Source: a bacterium
Lineage (GTDB): Bacteria > Patescibacteriota > Minisyncoccia > Moranbacterales > UBA2206
Length of the DNA stretch: 15,125 nt
Assembly: GCA_021789395.1 (NCBI GenBank)
Contig: JAJYJP010000013.1
Location: 1 to 15,125 of the forward strand
Direction of reading: 5' to 3'
Shown here: positions 1 through 6,926 of the stretch, in pieces
Layout of the letters: each line of letters begins with the position of its first letter
Position numbering within the stretch: position 1 is the first letter of the stretch
Program-made: the position numbers and the translations under genes
Notes under the pieces: generated by a model
Told to the model about the DNA's origin: nothing
Seen by the model: the letters and a program-made list of their open reading frames with translations, nothing else
Databases searched by the model: none

Positions 1-888
1 GTTTTGGCGGTCGGCAACGAAGCCAAAGAAATGCTGGGCAGGACGCCGGACACGATCGTCGCCAGCCGACCGATGAAAGACGGCGTGATCGCTGATTATA
101 AAATTACAGAGGCGATGCTTCGCTACTTCATCAATAAAGTCAGTGGTAAGTTCCGGTTGGTGCGTCCGGAAATAATGATTTCTATTCCGGGCGGCGTGAC
201 TTCTACCGAAAGACGGGCGGTGATTGATGCGGCGGTGCGGGCCGGCGCCAAAGCGGCTTATGTCGTCAAAGAAACGGTTTTGGCTTCTCTGGGGGCGGGA
301 ATTCCGATCAATTCGGCGGCCGGCAATATGATTATCGATATCGGCGGCGGTACTTCGGATGTAGCGGTGATTTCTTTGGGTGGCGTGGTGGCGTCTCACA
401 GCGCTCGGGTGGGCGGCAACAAGTTCGATAAGGCCATTGCCGATTATATCAAAAGAAAATATAGTTTGGCGATCGGCGATCGGACGGCGGAAGAAATAAA
501 AATCCAGATCGGATCGGCCATCGCGCAGGTCAAAGAAGATCATATGGATGTGCGCGGGCGGGATCTGACTGGCGGTTTGCCCAAGACGATCCGGATCTCT
601 TCCAACGAAGTGACGGAGGCGCTGCAGGATGAGCTGCGGGAAGTGATCAACGCGATCAAAAAAGTGCTTCAGGAAACTCCGCCGGAACTGGCGGCCGACG
701 TGATGGACAAAGGCATGGTCTTGTCGGGCGGCGGGGCGATGCTGCGCAACCTGGATCAACTGATCACCAAAACGATCGAAGTGCCGTGTTATGTGGCTGA
801 GGATTCGTTACTTTGCGTCATCAAAGGGTTGGGCATCGCTTTGGAAAATCTTGATCTGTATAAAAGAACAATAACGCTTTCAAAATAA
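1..888 (+). CDS. mreB: Rod shape-determining protein MreB (5' end cut by window)
   Basis: Bacterial actin that polymerises under the inner membrane and guides elongasome peptidoglycan synthesis. The reading frame is open from the first base, and the first residues (VLAVGNEAKEMLGRTP) match the MreB region about 50 residues into the usual ~345-residue protein, so roughly 50 N-terminal residues lie upstream. The TTG at base 4 is an internal codon, not a start. The actin/HSP70 phosphate-2 loop (IDIGGGTSDVAVISLGG, about bases 333-386) and the adenosine loop (VLSGGGAMLRNLDQL, about bases 718-762) are both present, and the protein ends with the usual MreB-like tail. GC content is high for this window. 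One base separates its stop from the next start, so it is co-transcribed with the glycosyltransferase that follows. Confidence 0.95.
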   Translation, partial: VLAVGNEAKEMLGRTPDTIVASRPMKDGVIADYKITEAMLRYFINKVSGKFRLVRPEIMISIPGGVTSTERRAVIDAAVRAGAKAAYVVKETVLASLGAGIPINSAAGNMIIDIGGGTSDVAVISLGGVVASHSARVGGNKFDKAIADYIKRKYSLAIGDRTAEEIKIQIGSAIAQVKEDHMDVRGRDLTGGLPKTIRISSNEVTEALQDELREVINAIKKVLQETPPELAADVMDKGMVLSGGGAMLRNLDQLITKTIEVPCYVAEDSLLCVIKGLGIALENLDLYKRTITLSK

Positions 889-889
889 A

Positions 890-1975
890 ATGAAAATCGG
901 CATCGATGCTTCCCGGGCTTTCATCAAACGGCGGACGGGGATAGAAGAGTATTCTTACCAAATAATAAAACACCTGAGAGACAAACTGGATGGTCATCAG
1001 GTAATTTTATATGTCAGAAAAAATCAAAAGGTTGATTTTGATCTGCCGGAAAACTGGAAAATCAAAGTCATAAAATGGCCGAGATTGTGGACGCAAGTCG
1101 GATTGTCCTTGGAAATGCTTTTTCATCCGGCAAATGTCTTGTGCGTTCCAGCTCACACTGTTCCAATCATCCATCCGAGAAATACGGTAGTCGTAATTCA
1201 CGGCTTGGAATATGAAATTGTCCCCCAGGCGTATTCTTTTTGGGAAAGAATTTATATGCGTTTCTCGATCAAAAATTCCTGCCGCTGGGCGAAAAACATC
1301 ATCGCTGTCTCAAAAAATACGAGAGAAGATCTGATGAATCTTTATAAAGTGCCGGGAGAAAAGGTCGCTGTGGTTTATGAAGGATATGAAGAAAATTTCA
1401 AATTAGAAATTTCAAATTTCAAAAAAAAATCAAATGACCCAATTCCAAAGCCGTACCTGCTGTTTATTGGAAGATTGGAGGAGCGGAAAAATATCATTGG
1501 AATAGCGCAAGCCTTTGAGGTTTTGAAAGAAAAATACAAAATTCCGCACAAGTTAGTTTTGGCGGGAAGGCCGGGCTACGGTTACGAAAAAATCAGGGCG
1601 GAAATTGCGGGTTCGCCAATTAAAGACGAGATAATTTTCCCAGGCTTCGTGAAAGACGAGGAGAAATTTTCGTTGATCCAAAATGCCGACGTTTTTTTGT
1701 TCCCGACATTCTACGAAGGCTTCGGCATTCCGGTTTTGGAGGCGCAGAGTTTAGGCGTGCCGGTCGTGGTCTCTAATGTTTCTTCGTTGCCGGAAGTGGC
1801 GAACGGCAGCGCCGTTCTGGTTGATCCCAATGAACCGGGATTCATAGCCGAGAGGACTTACGCGCTCATTGGCGATAAGGAGTTGAGAGATGATATAATC
1901 AAAAGAGGCTATGAAAACGTGAAGCGCTTCAGCTGGGAAAAATGCGCGGAAGAGATGGCGGGGATTTTAAAATAA
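890..1975 (+). CDS. GT4-family (GT-B fold) glycosyltransferase
   Basis: Cytoplasmic or membrane-associated retaining glycosyltransferase, 361 residues, probably adding sugars to a lipid-linked envelope polysaccharide. The N-terminal Rossmann domain begins MKIGIDASRAF and carries a glycine-containing acceptor loop (RTGIEEYS). The nucleotide-sugar domain begins near residue 190 with LLFIGRLEERKN and contains the E-x7-E signature EGFGIPVLE (Glu276 and Glu284), followed by LGVPVVVSNVSSLPEV. The closest general match is the mannosyltransferase-like GT4 group, but donor and acceptor cannot be read from sequence. The inter-domain linker (about residues 168-187) holds a copy of the AAATTTC repeat, including a run of nine A (1421-1429), and the frame stays open across it. 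There is no Shine-Dalgarno sequence and the start is one base after the mreB stop. Confidence 0.9.
   Translation: MKIGIDASRAFIKRRTGIEEYSYQIIKHLRDKLDGHQVILYVRKNQKVDFDLPENWKIKVIKWPRLWTQVGLSLEMLFHPANVLCVPAHTVPIIHPRNTVVVIHGLEYEIVPQAYSFWERIYMRFSIKNSCRWAKNIIAVSKNTREDLMNLYKVPGEKVAVVYEGYEENFKLEISNFKKKSNDPIPKPYLLFIGRLEERKNIIGIAQAFEVLKEKYKIPHKLVLAGRPGYGYEKIRAEIAGSPIKDEIIFPGFVKDEEKFSLIQNADVFLFPTFYEGFGIPVLEAQSLGVPVVVSNVSSLPEVANGSAVLVDPNEPGFIAERTYALIGDKELRDDIIKRGYENVKRFSWEKCAEEMAGILK
1394..1450 (+). repeat. AAATTTC-type short repeat tract inside the first GT4 gene
   Basis: This stretch is built from degenerate AAATTTC/AAATTAG units followed by CAAATGACCCAATTCC. It reads through in frame as NFKLEISNFKKKSNDP and falls in the linker between the two Rossmann domains, where extra residues are tolerated. 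Its base composition differs sharply from the flanking coding sequence. Related tracts occur at 2386-2409 and 3107-3133. Confidence 0.6.
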
Positions 1976-1979
1976 AATC

Positions 1980-3128
1980 ATGGAAATTTCTAAAACAAAA
2001 ATAGCTTTGGTCCATGACTTTCTAATCCAATACGGCGGGGCGGAGAGGGTTTTGGAAGTGCTTTGTGAGATGTTTCCGGACGCACCGATCTATACATTGC
2101 TCCATAATAAGGAAAAAATGCGCGGAAAATTTTCAGACAGGGAAATTTACACATCTTTTTTACAGAAATTTCCCAAATTTTTAAGGAAGCGATATAAATA
2201 TTTGTTGCCCTTGATGCCGACCGCGCCGGAAACTTTCGATCTGCGCGATTTCGACCTGGTAATTTCTTCCAGCGGCGCTTGGAGCAAAGGAATTGTTACT
2301 CGGCTCAACACGATCCATATCTCGTATCTTCACAGCCCGATGAGATTTGCGTGGGATGTCAATGAAGAATATCTGAAACAAACCCAAATTTCAAATTTCA
2401 AATTTCAAAGATTTTTTACGCGGATATTATTGAATTATATAAGAGTTTGGGATAAAGCGGCGGTTGACCGGCCGGACCATCTGATCGCCAATTCGGAATA
2501 TACGCGAGAGCGGATCAAAAAATATTACGGAAAAGAGAGCAAAGTTATCTATCCGCCGGTGGAAATTAATCAGGAACTAAGCTCCTCGAATTCAAAGAGC
2601 TTAGCTCCTGGAGAGAAATATTTTCTCATTGTTTCGCGGCTGTCGCCGTACAAAAAGATCGATGCTGTTGTCGAGGCTTTCAATAAATTGGAATTGCCGC
2701 TTGTGATCATCGGTGAAGGGTGGCAGGAAAAATATCTGCGGTCAATTGCCGGAAAAAATGTCCAGATTCTCGGTTGGCAGCCGGAGGACGGAATAAAAGA
2801 GTATTATGCCGGCGCCCGCGCTTTCATTTTTGCCGGTGTGGATGACTTCGGAATCGCTCCGGTCGAAGCCATGTCTTACGGCGTGCCGGTCGTTGCGATC
2901 CGGAAGGGTGGCGTCAAGGAAATCGTGGAGGAAGGGAAAAACGGAGAATTTTTTGACGCGGCGACGCCGGAAGTGATAGCCGACGGCGTGCGGCGGTTTG
3001 CGGAGAACGAGAAAAATTATGACAAAGATTATATAAGGGAAAGAGCAGGGGAATTTAATAAAGACAGATTTAAAAAAGAATTCGGCGAATTCTTAGAAAG
3101 CGTTGTAAATTCTAAATTTGAAATTTAA
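1980..3128 (+). CDS. GT4-family glycosyltransferase (WbaZ-like) carrying repeat insertions
   Basis: Second GT-B glycosyltransferase of the operon, 382 residues, with typical subfamily landmarks: ALVHDFLIQYGGAERVLEVL at the N-terminus (glycine-rich acceptor loop), YLHSPMRFAWD near residue 120, and FLIVSRLSPYKKID opening the donor domain. The E-x7-E element reads DDFGIAPVE, so the first acidic residue is Asp288 rather than Glu, while Glu296 is kept. The likely role is sugar transfer to a lipid-linked envelope glycan together with the preceding gene, four bases upstream. Three repeat-derived pieces interrupt it: AAATTTC x3 at about residue 136 (QISNFKFQ), a 40-base palindrome in the inter-domain linker (about residues 198-211), and a reverse-orientation tract that supplies the last residues and the stop codon. 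There is no Shine-Dalgarno sequence. Confidence 0.9.
   Translation: MEISKTKIALVHDFLIQYGGAERVLEVLCEMFPDAPIYTLLHNKEKMRGKFSDREIYTSFLQKFPKFLRKRYKYLLPLMPTAPETFDLRDFDLVISSSGAWSKGIVTRLNTIHISYLHSPMRFAWDVNEEYLKQTQISNFKFQRFFTRILLNYIRVWDKAAVDRPDHLIANSEYTRERIKKYYGKESKVIYPPVEINQELSSSNSKSLAPGEKYFLIVSRLSPYKKIDAVVEAFNKLELPLVIIGEGWQEKYLRSIAGKNVQILGWQPEDGIKEYYAGARAFIFAGVDDFGIAPVEAMSYGVPVVAIRKGGVKEIVEEGKNGEFFDAATPEVIADGVRRFAENEKNYDKDYIRERAGEFNKDRFKKEFGEFLESVVNSKFEI
2386..2409 (+). repeat. Three-unit AAATTTC tandem repeat inside the second GT4 gene
   Basis: Three perfect AAATTTC heptamers are followed by AAA. Three units make 21 bases, so the tract adds exactly seven codons (cycle K-F-Q-I-S-N-F) and stays open; here it reads QISNFKFQ. 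It lies in the N-terminal domain before the segment ending in NYIRVWDKAAVDRPDHLI. Confidence 0.75.
2571..2610 (+). repeat. 40-base near-perfect palindrome inside the second GT4 gene
   Basis: Centred on GAATTC (2588-2593), the arms pair at 17 of 20 positions; the mismatches are at 2576/2605, 2585/2596 and 2587/2594. It encodes QELSSSNSKSLAPG, a low-complexity linker between the two glycosyltransferase domains. Its right arm (2596-2612, AGAGCTTAGCTCCTGGA) is almost the same as the hairpin at 15042-15059, with one missing base and one substitution. This suggests a mobile REP-like element that inserted in frame. Confidence 0.65.
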
Positions 3129-3133
3129 AATTG
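3107..3133 (+). repeat. AAATTTC-type tract, reverse orientation, over a gene end
   Basis: TAAATTTGAAATTTAAAATTG is the reverse-complement orientation of the AAATTTC tract. It supplies the last residues (NSKFEI) and the TAA stop of the second GT4 protein and runs up to the holB start region. Confidence 0.5.
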
Positions 3134-3139
3134 ATCCTG

Positions 3140-4015
3140 ATGAGCATAATCGGACACAAAAAAACACTCAATATCTTAGAAAAACAGATGGCCAATGACG
3201 CGGTTAACCACGCCTATCTTTTTGTCGGGCCGGAAAATGTCGGTAAGTTCACGCTGGCTTTGGATTTTGCTCAAAAACTTTCTGGAAGTCACGAAAAAAT
3301 TAATCCTGACATTGAAATTGTGGCGCCGGAAATTGCCGAAGAAAAGGGAGTTATCAAAAAAAAAGATATCAAAATCGAAAGAATCAAGGAATTGCAACAT
3401 TGGGCCGGCCTTTCGGCGCAAGTCAAGAAAAAAATCGCAATCATCGATGAGGCTGATCGGTTGACACAAGCCGCGCAAAACGCGCTTCTTAAGATTTTGG
3501 AAGAGCCGGGCGAGAACGTCGTTCTGATTCTGGTGGTCCAGAATGAGAAAAAAATTTTACCGACCATAATCTCGCGCTGTCAGAAAATTCGCTTGAGCCC
3601 GCTATTGGATGCGGGGATTGCCGAGATGGTCCCGTCGGATGCGGACGACAGGAATGATATAATTTTTTGGTCGCTGGGGCGTCCGGGCATAGCCATACGA
3701 CTCATGTCCAACCGGGAGGAATTGGAATCTCGGAAAGAATCGGCGAAAGAGTTGGCGGATCTTTTTTCCGGAAGCGCAACCGATCGATTCTCCTTGGCTG
3801 AAGCGATGAGCAAGGATGTTTCTCGGGCGGTCGCAAAAATAAATTTTTGGATAGTCATCCTAAGAAGTTCTATTTACGGCAGCAAAGAAAAAATCAGGAT
3901 TGCCAACTGGAAAAAAATCGATCTAATCGAAAAAATGACGGATAGCCTCAGTTTGATGCGGGAAACCAATGCCAACGTGCGGTTGGTTTTGGAAAATCTA
4001 TTTCTCAGTTTTTAA
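3140..4015 (+). CDS. holB: DNA polymerase III delta' subunit (clamp loader)
   Basis: AAA+ clamp-loader subunit that helps open and load the beta sliding clamp, 291 residues from the ATG at 3140. An in-frame TTG at 3131 is possible but less likely. The P-loop is degenerate (GPENVGKFT, residues 30-38; Phe37 replaces the usual Ser/Thr after Lys36), as is common in delta', which does not rely on its own ATP site. Walker B-like IAIIDEADRL is at residues 99-108, followed by QNALLKILEEP, and the SRC motif (Ser145-Arg146-Cys147) that supplies the arginine finger to the neighbouring subunit is intact. The four-cysteine zinc module of the E. coli protein is absent. The start is 11 bases after the GT4 stop. 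A DnaX-like gamma/tau role is unlikely because of the short C-terminal collar and the degenerate P-loop. Confidence 0.88.
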   Translation: MSIIGHKKTLNILEKQMANDAVNHAYLFVGPENVGKFTLALDFAQKLSGSHEKINPDIEIVAPEIAEEKGVIKKKDIKIERIKELQHWAGLSAQVKKKIAIIDEADRLTQAAQNALLKILEEPGENVVLILVVQNEKKILPTIISRCQKIRLSPLLDAGIAEMVPSDADDRNDIIFWSLGRPGIAIRLMSNREELESRKESAKELADLFSGSATDRFSLAEAMSKDVSRAVAKINFWIVILRSSIYGSKEKIRIANWKKIDLIEKMTDSLSLMRETNANVRLVLENLFLSF

Positions 4016-4021
4016 AACAAG

Positions 4022-4972
4022 ATGTTTGGAAATAAAAATCAAAACAAAAAAAGAACGGTGGAGCTGCGCGCTGGGACTACGCGTGTGATTTCTTCCAAGA
4101 AATCGGCGCCGAATCATCATGCGGATTCTCGCCTGAAACATGTTGCTGCCAAAGTTTTATATATCATCACGGTGTTTGTTTTCTTTGCGGCAATTATTTA
4201 TATTCTTTTCTTCTCCCGATTGTTGGCAGTTACCCAAATAAACATCAACGGAACAATTAAACTTGACCCAGACGCTATGAAGAAAACGATTGTTAATGAT
4301 ATTTCCGGAAAATATCTGAAATTGGTAGATAGAAATAATATACTTTTTATCAGTACCGGCAAGTTAGGGCGTGACTTGGCGGACAAATTCGATCTTATTG
4401 AAAATATTAGCGTTAAAAAATCTTTCCCTAACAAAATTTTTATTTCAATTACAGAAAGGAGGCCGACATTTGTTCTGTGTGGAGGCAGTTGCTACCTTAT
4501 CGATGAGAATGGCAACACTTTTTCCAAAGTCGATCCCAATTCTCAAGCAATCAAACAAAGCGACTTGCCGATACTGACGGATGACAGCAAAAAAACTATC
4601 GGATTGCATGAAAATGTCCTGGATCCCGGCTATATGCAGTTTATTACCGATACCAGGAATCAGCTTGAAGAAGAATTGGGGATTGGGGTGAAGGCGATCC
4701 ATACTCCCCGAATCGTGTCAGGCGATATCCGCATGACGACGACGGGCGGCTGGACGATTTATTTCGATCAATCGCTCGGATTGCAAAAAGAAACGGATAT
4801 GTTGAAGGCGGTGCTCAGTCAGGAAATCAATAGGGATAAATGGAACGATTTGGATTACATCGATCTTAGGATGGACGATAAAGTTTATTATAAATTCAAG
4901 GATGCCAATTCAAATCAACAAGCTTCTTCCAGCCAACAAGCGGCCTCCAATCAAGGGCAATCGTCCGCATAA
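4022..4972 (+). CDS. ftsQ: FtsQ/DivIB-type cell division protein with POTRA domain
   Basis: Single-pass divisome protein, 316 residues, that in other bacteria bridges early and late division proteins. A basic cytoplasmic N-terminus (residues 1-43) is followed by one membrane helix (about 44-64, VLYIITVFVFFAAIIYILFF). A POTRA domain (about 68-146) begins VTQININGTIKLD and ends FPNKIFISITERRP, and an FtsQ-like beta domain follows. The extracytoplasmic part has two nearby cysteines (LCGGSC, residues 153 and 157). The C-terminus is a Gln/Ser/Ala-rich low-complexity tail (about 292-316). It starts six bases after holB and ends the operon before a terminator. FtsQ assignment rests on architecture and the POTRA signature; other POTRA proteins lack this single N-terminal helix arrangement. 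Confidence 0.82.
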   Translation: MFGNKNQNKKRTVELRAGTTRVISSKKSAPNHHADSRLKHVAAKVLYIITVFVFFAAIIYILFFSRLLAVTQININGTIKLDPDAMKKTIVNDISGKYLKLVDRNNILFISTGKLGRDLADKFDLIENISVKKSFPNKIFISITERRPTFVLCGGSCYLIDENGNTFSKVDPNSQAIKQSDLPILTDDSKKTIGLHENVLDPGYMQFITDTRNQLEEELGIGVKAIHTPRIVSGDIRMTTTGGWTIYFDQSLGLQKETDMLKAVLSQEINRDKWNDLDYIDLRMDDKVYYKFKDANSNQQASSSQQAASNQGQSSA

Positions 4973-4997
4973 AATTAAAGTTTGAAAAAATAAAACA

Positions 4998-5025
4998 AGG
5001 GAACCGACCGGCTCCCTGTTTTTTT
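4998..5025. terminator. Bidirectional intrinsic terminator between convergent operons
   Basis: AGGGAACC (4998-5005) pairs with GGCTCCCT (5010-5017) with one A-C mismatch and a GACC loop, followed by G and seven T (5019-5025) on the + strand. On the - strand the same stem is followed by a T-rich stretch (the complement of the A-rich 4984-4997). It therefore can end both the mreB-ftsQ operon and the oppositely oriented GT-C operon, whose last stop is at 5040. Confidence 0.8.
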
Positions 5026-5039
5026 ATTTGAGACTGCTT

Positions 5040-6902
5040 TTAGGGAATATGATTCTTTGCGATAGTGTCAAGATCCTGTTGTGTGACGTCGTAGATCAAT
5101 ATTGAAGTTCCCACTTGGTAGGCCGGTTTTTTACCCAGCGCCACGATCCAGCGGTAACTGTCGGCGGCCGTTTTGGTTTTGTCGTACAGGCTGCCTTGCA
5201 AAAATTCAGTCGAGATGGCGTACCAGTCGGCTTCGATCGGCCGTTTGGAATCCCACCACATCTCGTATTTATTGCCGAGGTAATAGTTGATGTCAGCCTC
5301 GCCGAAATAATCGACTCGTATCTTTTGGATCTCGGGGTGCTCTTCGAGAAAATTTTTCAGGCGTTTCAAGTCCTGGCCCCAGTCGGTATTGGAGTCGGTG
5401 ACGTAATGGTAGCCGTTCTTCGGGCCGCCCGCCAGTTCGTTGAAGTAGGATAGATAATAAGGATAAACGGCAACGGTTTCAATGATCAGGAATGCCAGTA
5501 AAACTCCGATGACCGAGTAAAAGACGATTTTCATATGGTCGCTCTTCACGCGCTTCAGGAAATCAAAGACCTGTTTAGTGGTTAGGATATAGGCGAAAGG
5601 CAGGATGGGAAAAAGATGGCGGAAGCCGATGTTCAAATTACTGGTGATGCTGACGTAGGCATAGAGCAGGATAAAGAGGAACATGGAAAATTCCACAATG
5701 TTTGTCCGGAGATAATGGGAGATGTAGGCATATTCTTTTTTGAAAAGATTTTTAAAGTTTTTGAAAAAACCAATGATTACGCCGGAAAGCGCAAAGGCTA
5801 GGGCGAAAATCATAAAAAACAGATTCGGCAGTGGTTCTTTTATGATGAAGACGGTCGGAAAATAAGCGGGGAAGCTATTTTTGGAAACTTGGCCCATAAA
5901 GTAAGCTGTGTTGCCGCCGGAGACCCGTTGGAAAACCATGGCGATACCCAGGAAATATTCGGAAAGCGGTTTTGAGATCGGGTGTTGAGCCATGGCAACC
6001 AGAACTTTGTTGGTCAATTGAGTTTGGGCGTTCGAACTGCTGGCGTTAAAGTAATAGTTGATAGTCTCGATCATTTTGTCTTTTGGCATCGCATAAGTGT
6101 TGAGGGCATACAGGATCCAGACAACAACCAACGAGAAAAGGACTAAAATTGCTGCCTTGCCGACGTACTCACCCAAAGTTTTCAGACGGTAGCGGAACAG
6201 ACTTTTCACTTTTGCGCGCGGCAATTTGACCAAAGGATAAATTATTGTAGCCAATCCTAAAACCGGAAAAGCTACAGGCGCCGAAAATTTAGAAAGTTGC
6301 ATCAAGGCCAGAAAAAAACCGGCCAACCAAACATTCTTCCAGGTCGGGTCTTTGATAAATTTAAAATAAAAATAAAAAGCGAAGAGCATGAAAGCGGCGA
6401 TGCCTAAATCGGTCGTCACCAGATGATCGTGGCCCAAAATGTTGGGATCAAAAGCAAAAAGCGTGAGTCCGAAAAAGCCAGCCAAAATTCCGTAGGATTC
6501 TTTGAGCCAGAAAAAAAGAAACAGGCCGAAAGCAATCGCAATCAAAATAATCGGAATGCGCGCCCAGAAAATTATTTGGTCAGGATTGTTGCCCGAGTGC
6601 CACAGGAAACTTTTTCCGGCGTTCCATTCACCGTTGATTTCCGATGTCCAGAAAGATTGCGCGGTATCGAATTTAGGATGGATGATAAGGAGCGGCAGGG
6701 CGGCCAGATCTTTTATGAGTGGCGGGTGTTCCGGATTGAGGCGCATGTCGTGTTGGGTAAGATAGCTGTAAGCGGCCGGAATGTGGGCAACCTCATCATA
6801 GATGGCGCTGTCGTTGGCGGCATTTAAGACTGAAACGACAAATACAAAAGCCAGGATAATAGCCAATATGATCTTATAATTTTTTTCTAAGAAGTTTTTC
6901 AT
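5040..6902 (-). CDS. GT-C fold, PMT-family (GT39-like) membrane glycosyltransferase
   Basis: Multi-spanning glycosyltransferase of 620 residues that transfers a sugar from a polyprenyl-phosphate carrier on the outer face of the membrane. The first membrane helix (about residues 10-28) is followed by the catalytic-type acidic pair in YDEVAHIPAAYSYL (Asp36, Glu37) and the loop NPEHPPLIKDL (about 56-66), both characteristic of the PMT/ArnT superfamily. Many further hydrophobic segments follow. A C-terminal extracytoplasmic domain contains GYHYVTDSNTDWGQDL, with Asp503 opening the DSNTDWGQDL motif seen in bacterial PMT_2 proteins. Acceptor (protein or glycan) and sugar are unknown. It is the second gene of a two-gene operon, 24 bases after its partner, with no Shine-Dalgarno sequence. 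Confidence 0.88.
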   Translation of the reverse strand: MKNFLEKNYKIILAIILAFVFVVSVLNAANDSAIYDEVAHIPAAYSYLTQHDMRLNPEHPPLIKDLAALPLLIIHPKFDTAQSFWTSEINGEWNAGKSFLWHSGNNPDQIIFWARIPIILIAIAFGLFLFFWLKESYGILAGFFGLTLFAFDPNILGHDHLVTTDLGIAAFMLFAFYFYFKFIKDPTWKNVWLAGFFLALMQLSKFSAPVAFPVLGLATIIYPLVKLPRAKVKSLFRYRLKTLGEYVGKAAILVLFSLVVVWILYALNTYAMPKDKMIETINYYFNASSSNAQTQLTNKVLVAMAQHPISKPLSEYFLGIAMVFQRVSGGNTAYFMGQVSKNSFPAYFPTVFIIKEPLPNLFFMIFALAFALSGVIIGFFKNFKNLFKKEYAYISHYLRTNIVEFSMFLFILLYAYVSITSNLNIGFRHLFPILPFAYILTTKQVFDFLKRVKSDHMKIVFYSVIGVLLAFLIIETVAVYPYYLSYFNELAGGPKNGYHYVTDSNTDWGQDLKRLKNFLEEHPEIQKIRVDYFGEADINYYLGNKYEMWWDSKRPIEADWYAISTEFLQGSLYDKTKTAADSYRWIVALGKKPAYQVGTSILIYDVTQQDLDTIAKNHIP

Positions 6903-6926
6903 TTAACAATTGCAAAAATTAAAAAT

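Noticed and set aside
1421..1429. Programmed frameshift at a run of nine A
   Set aside because: The frame is continuous through the run and both glycosyltransferase domains are in the same frame, so no shift is needed.
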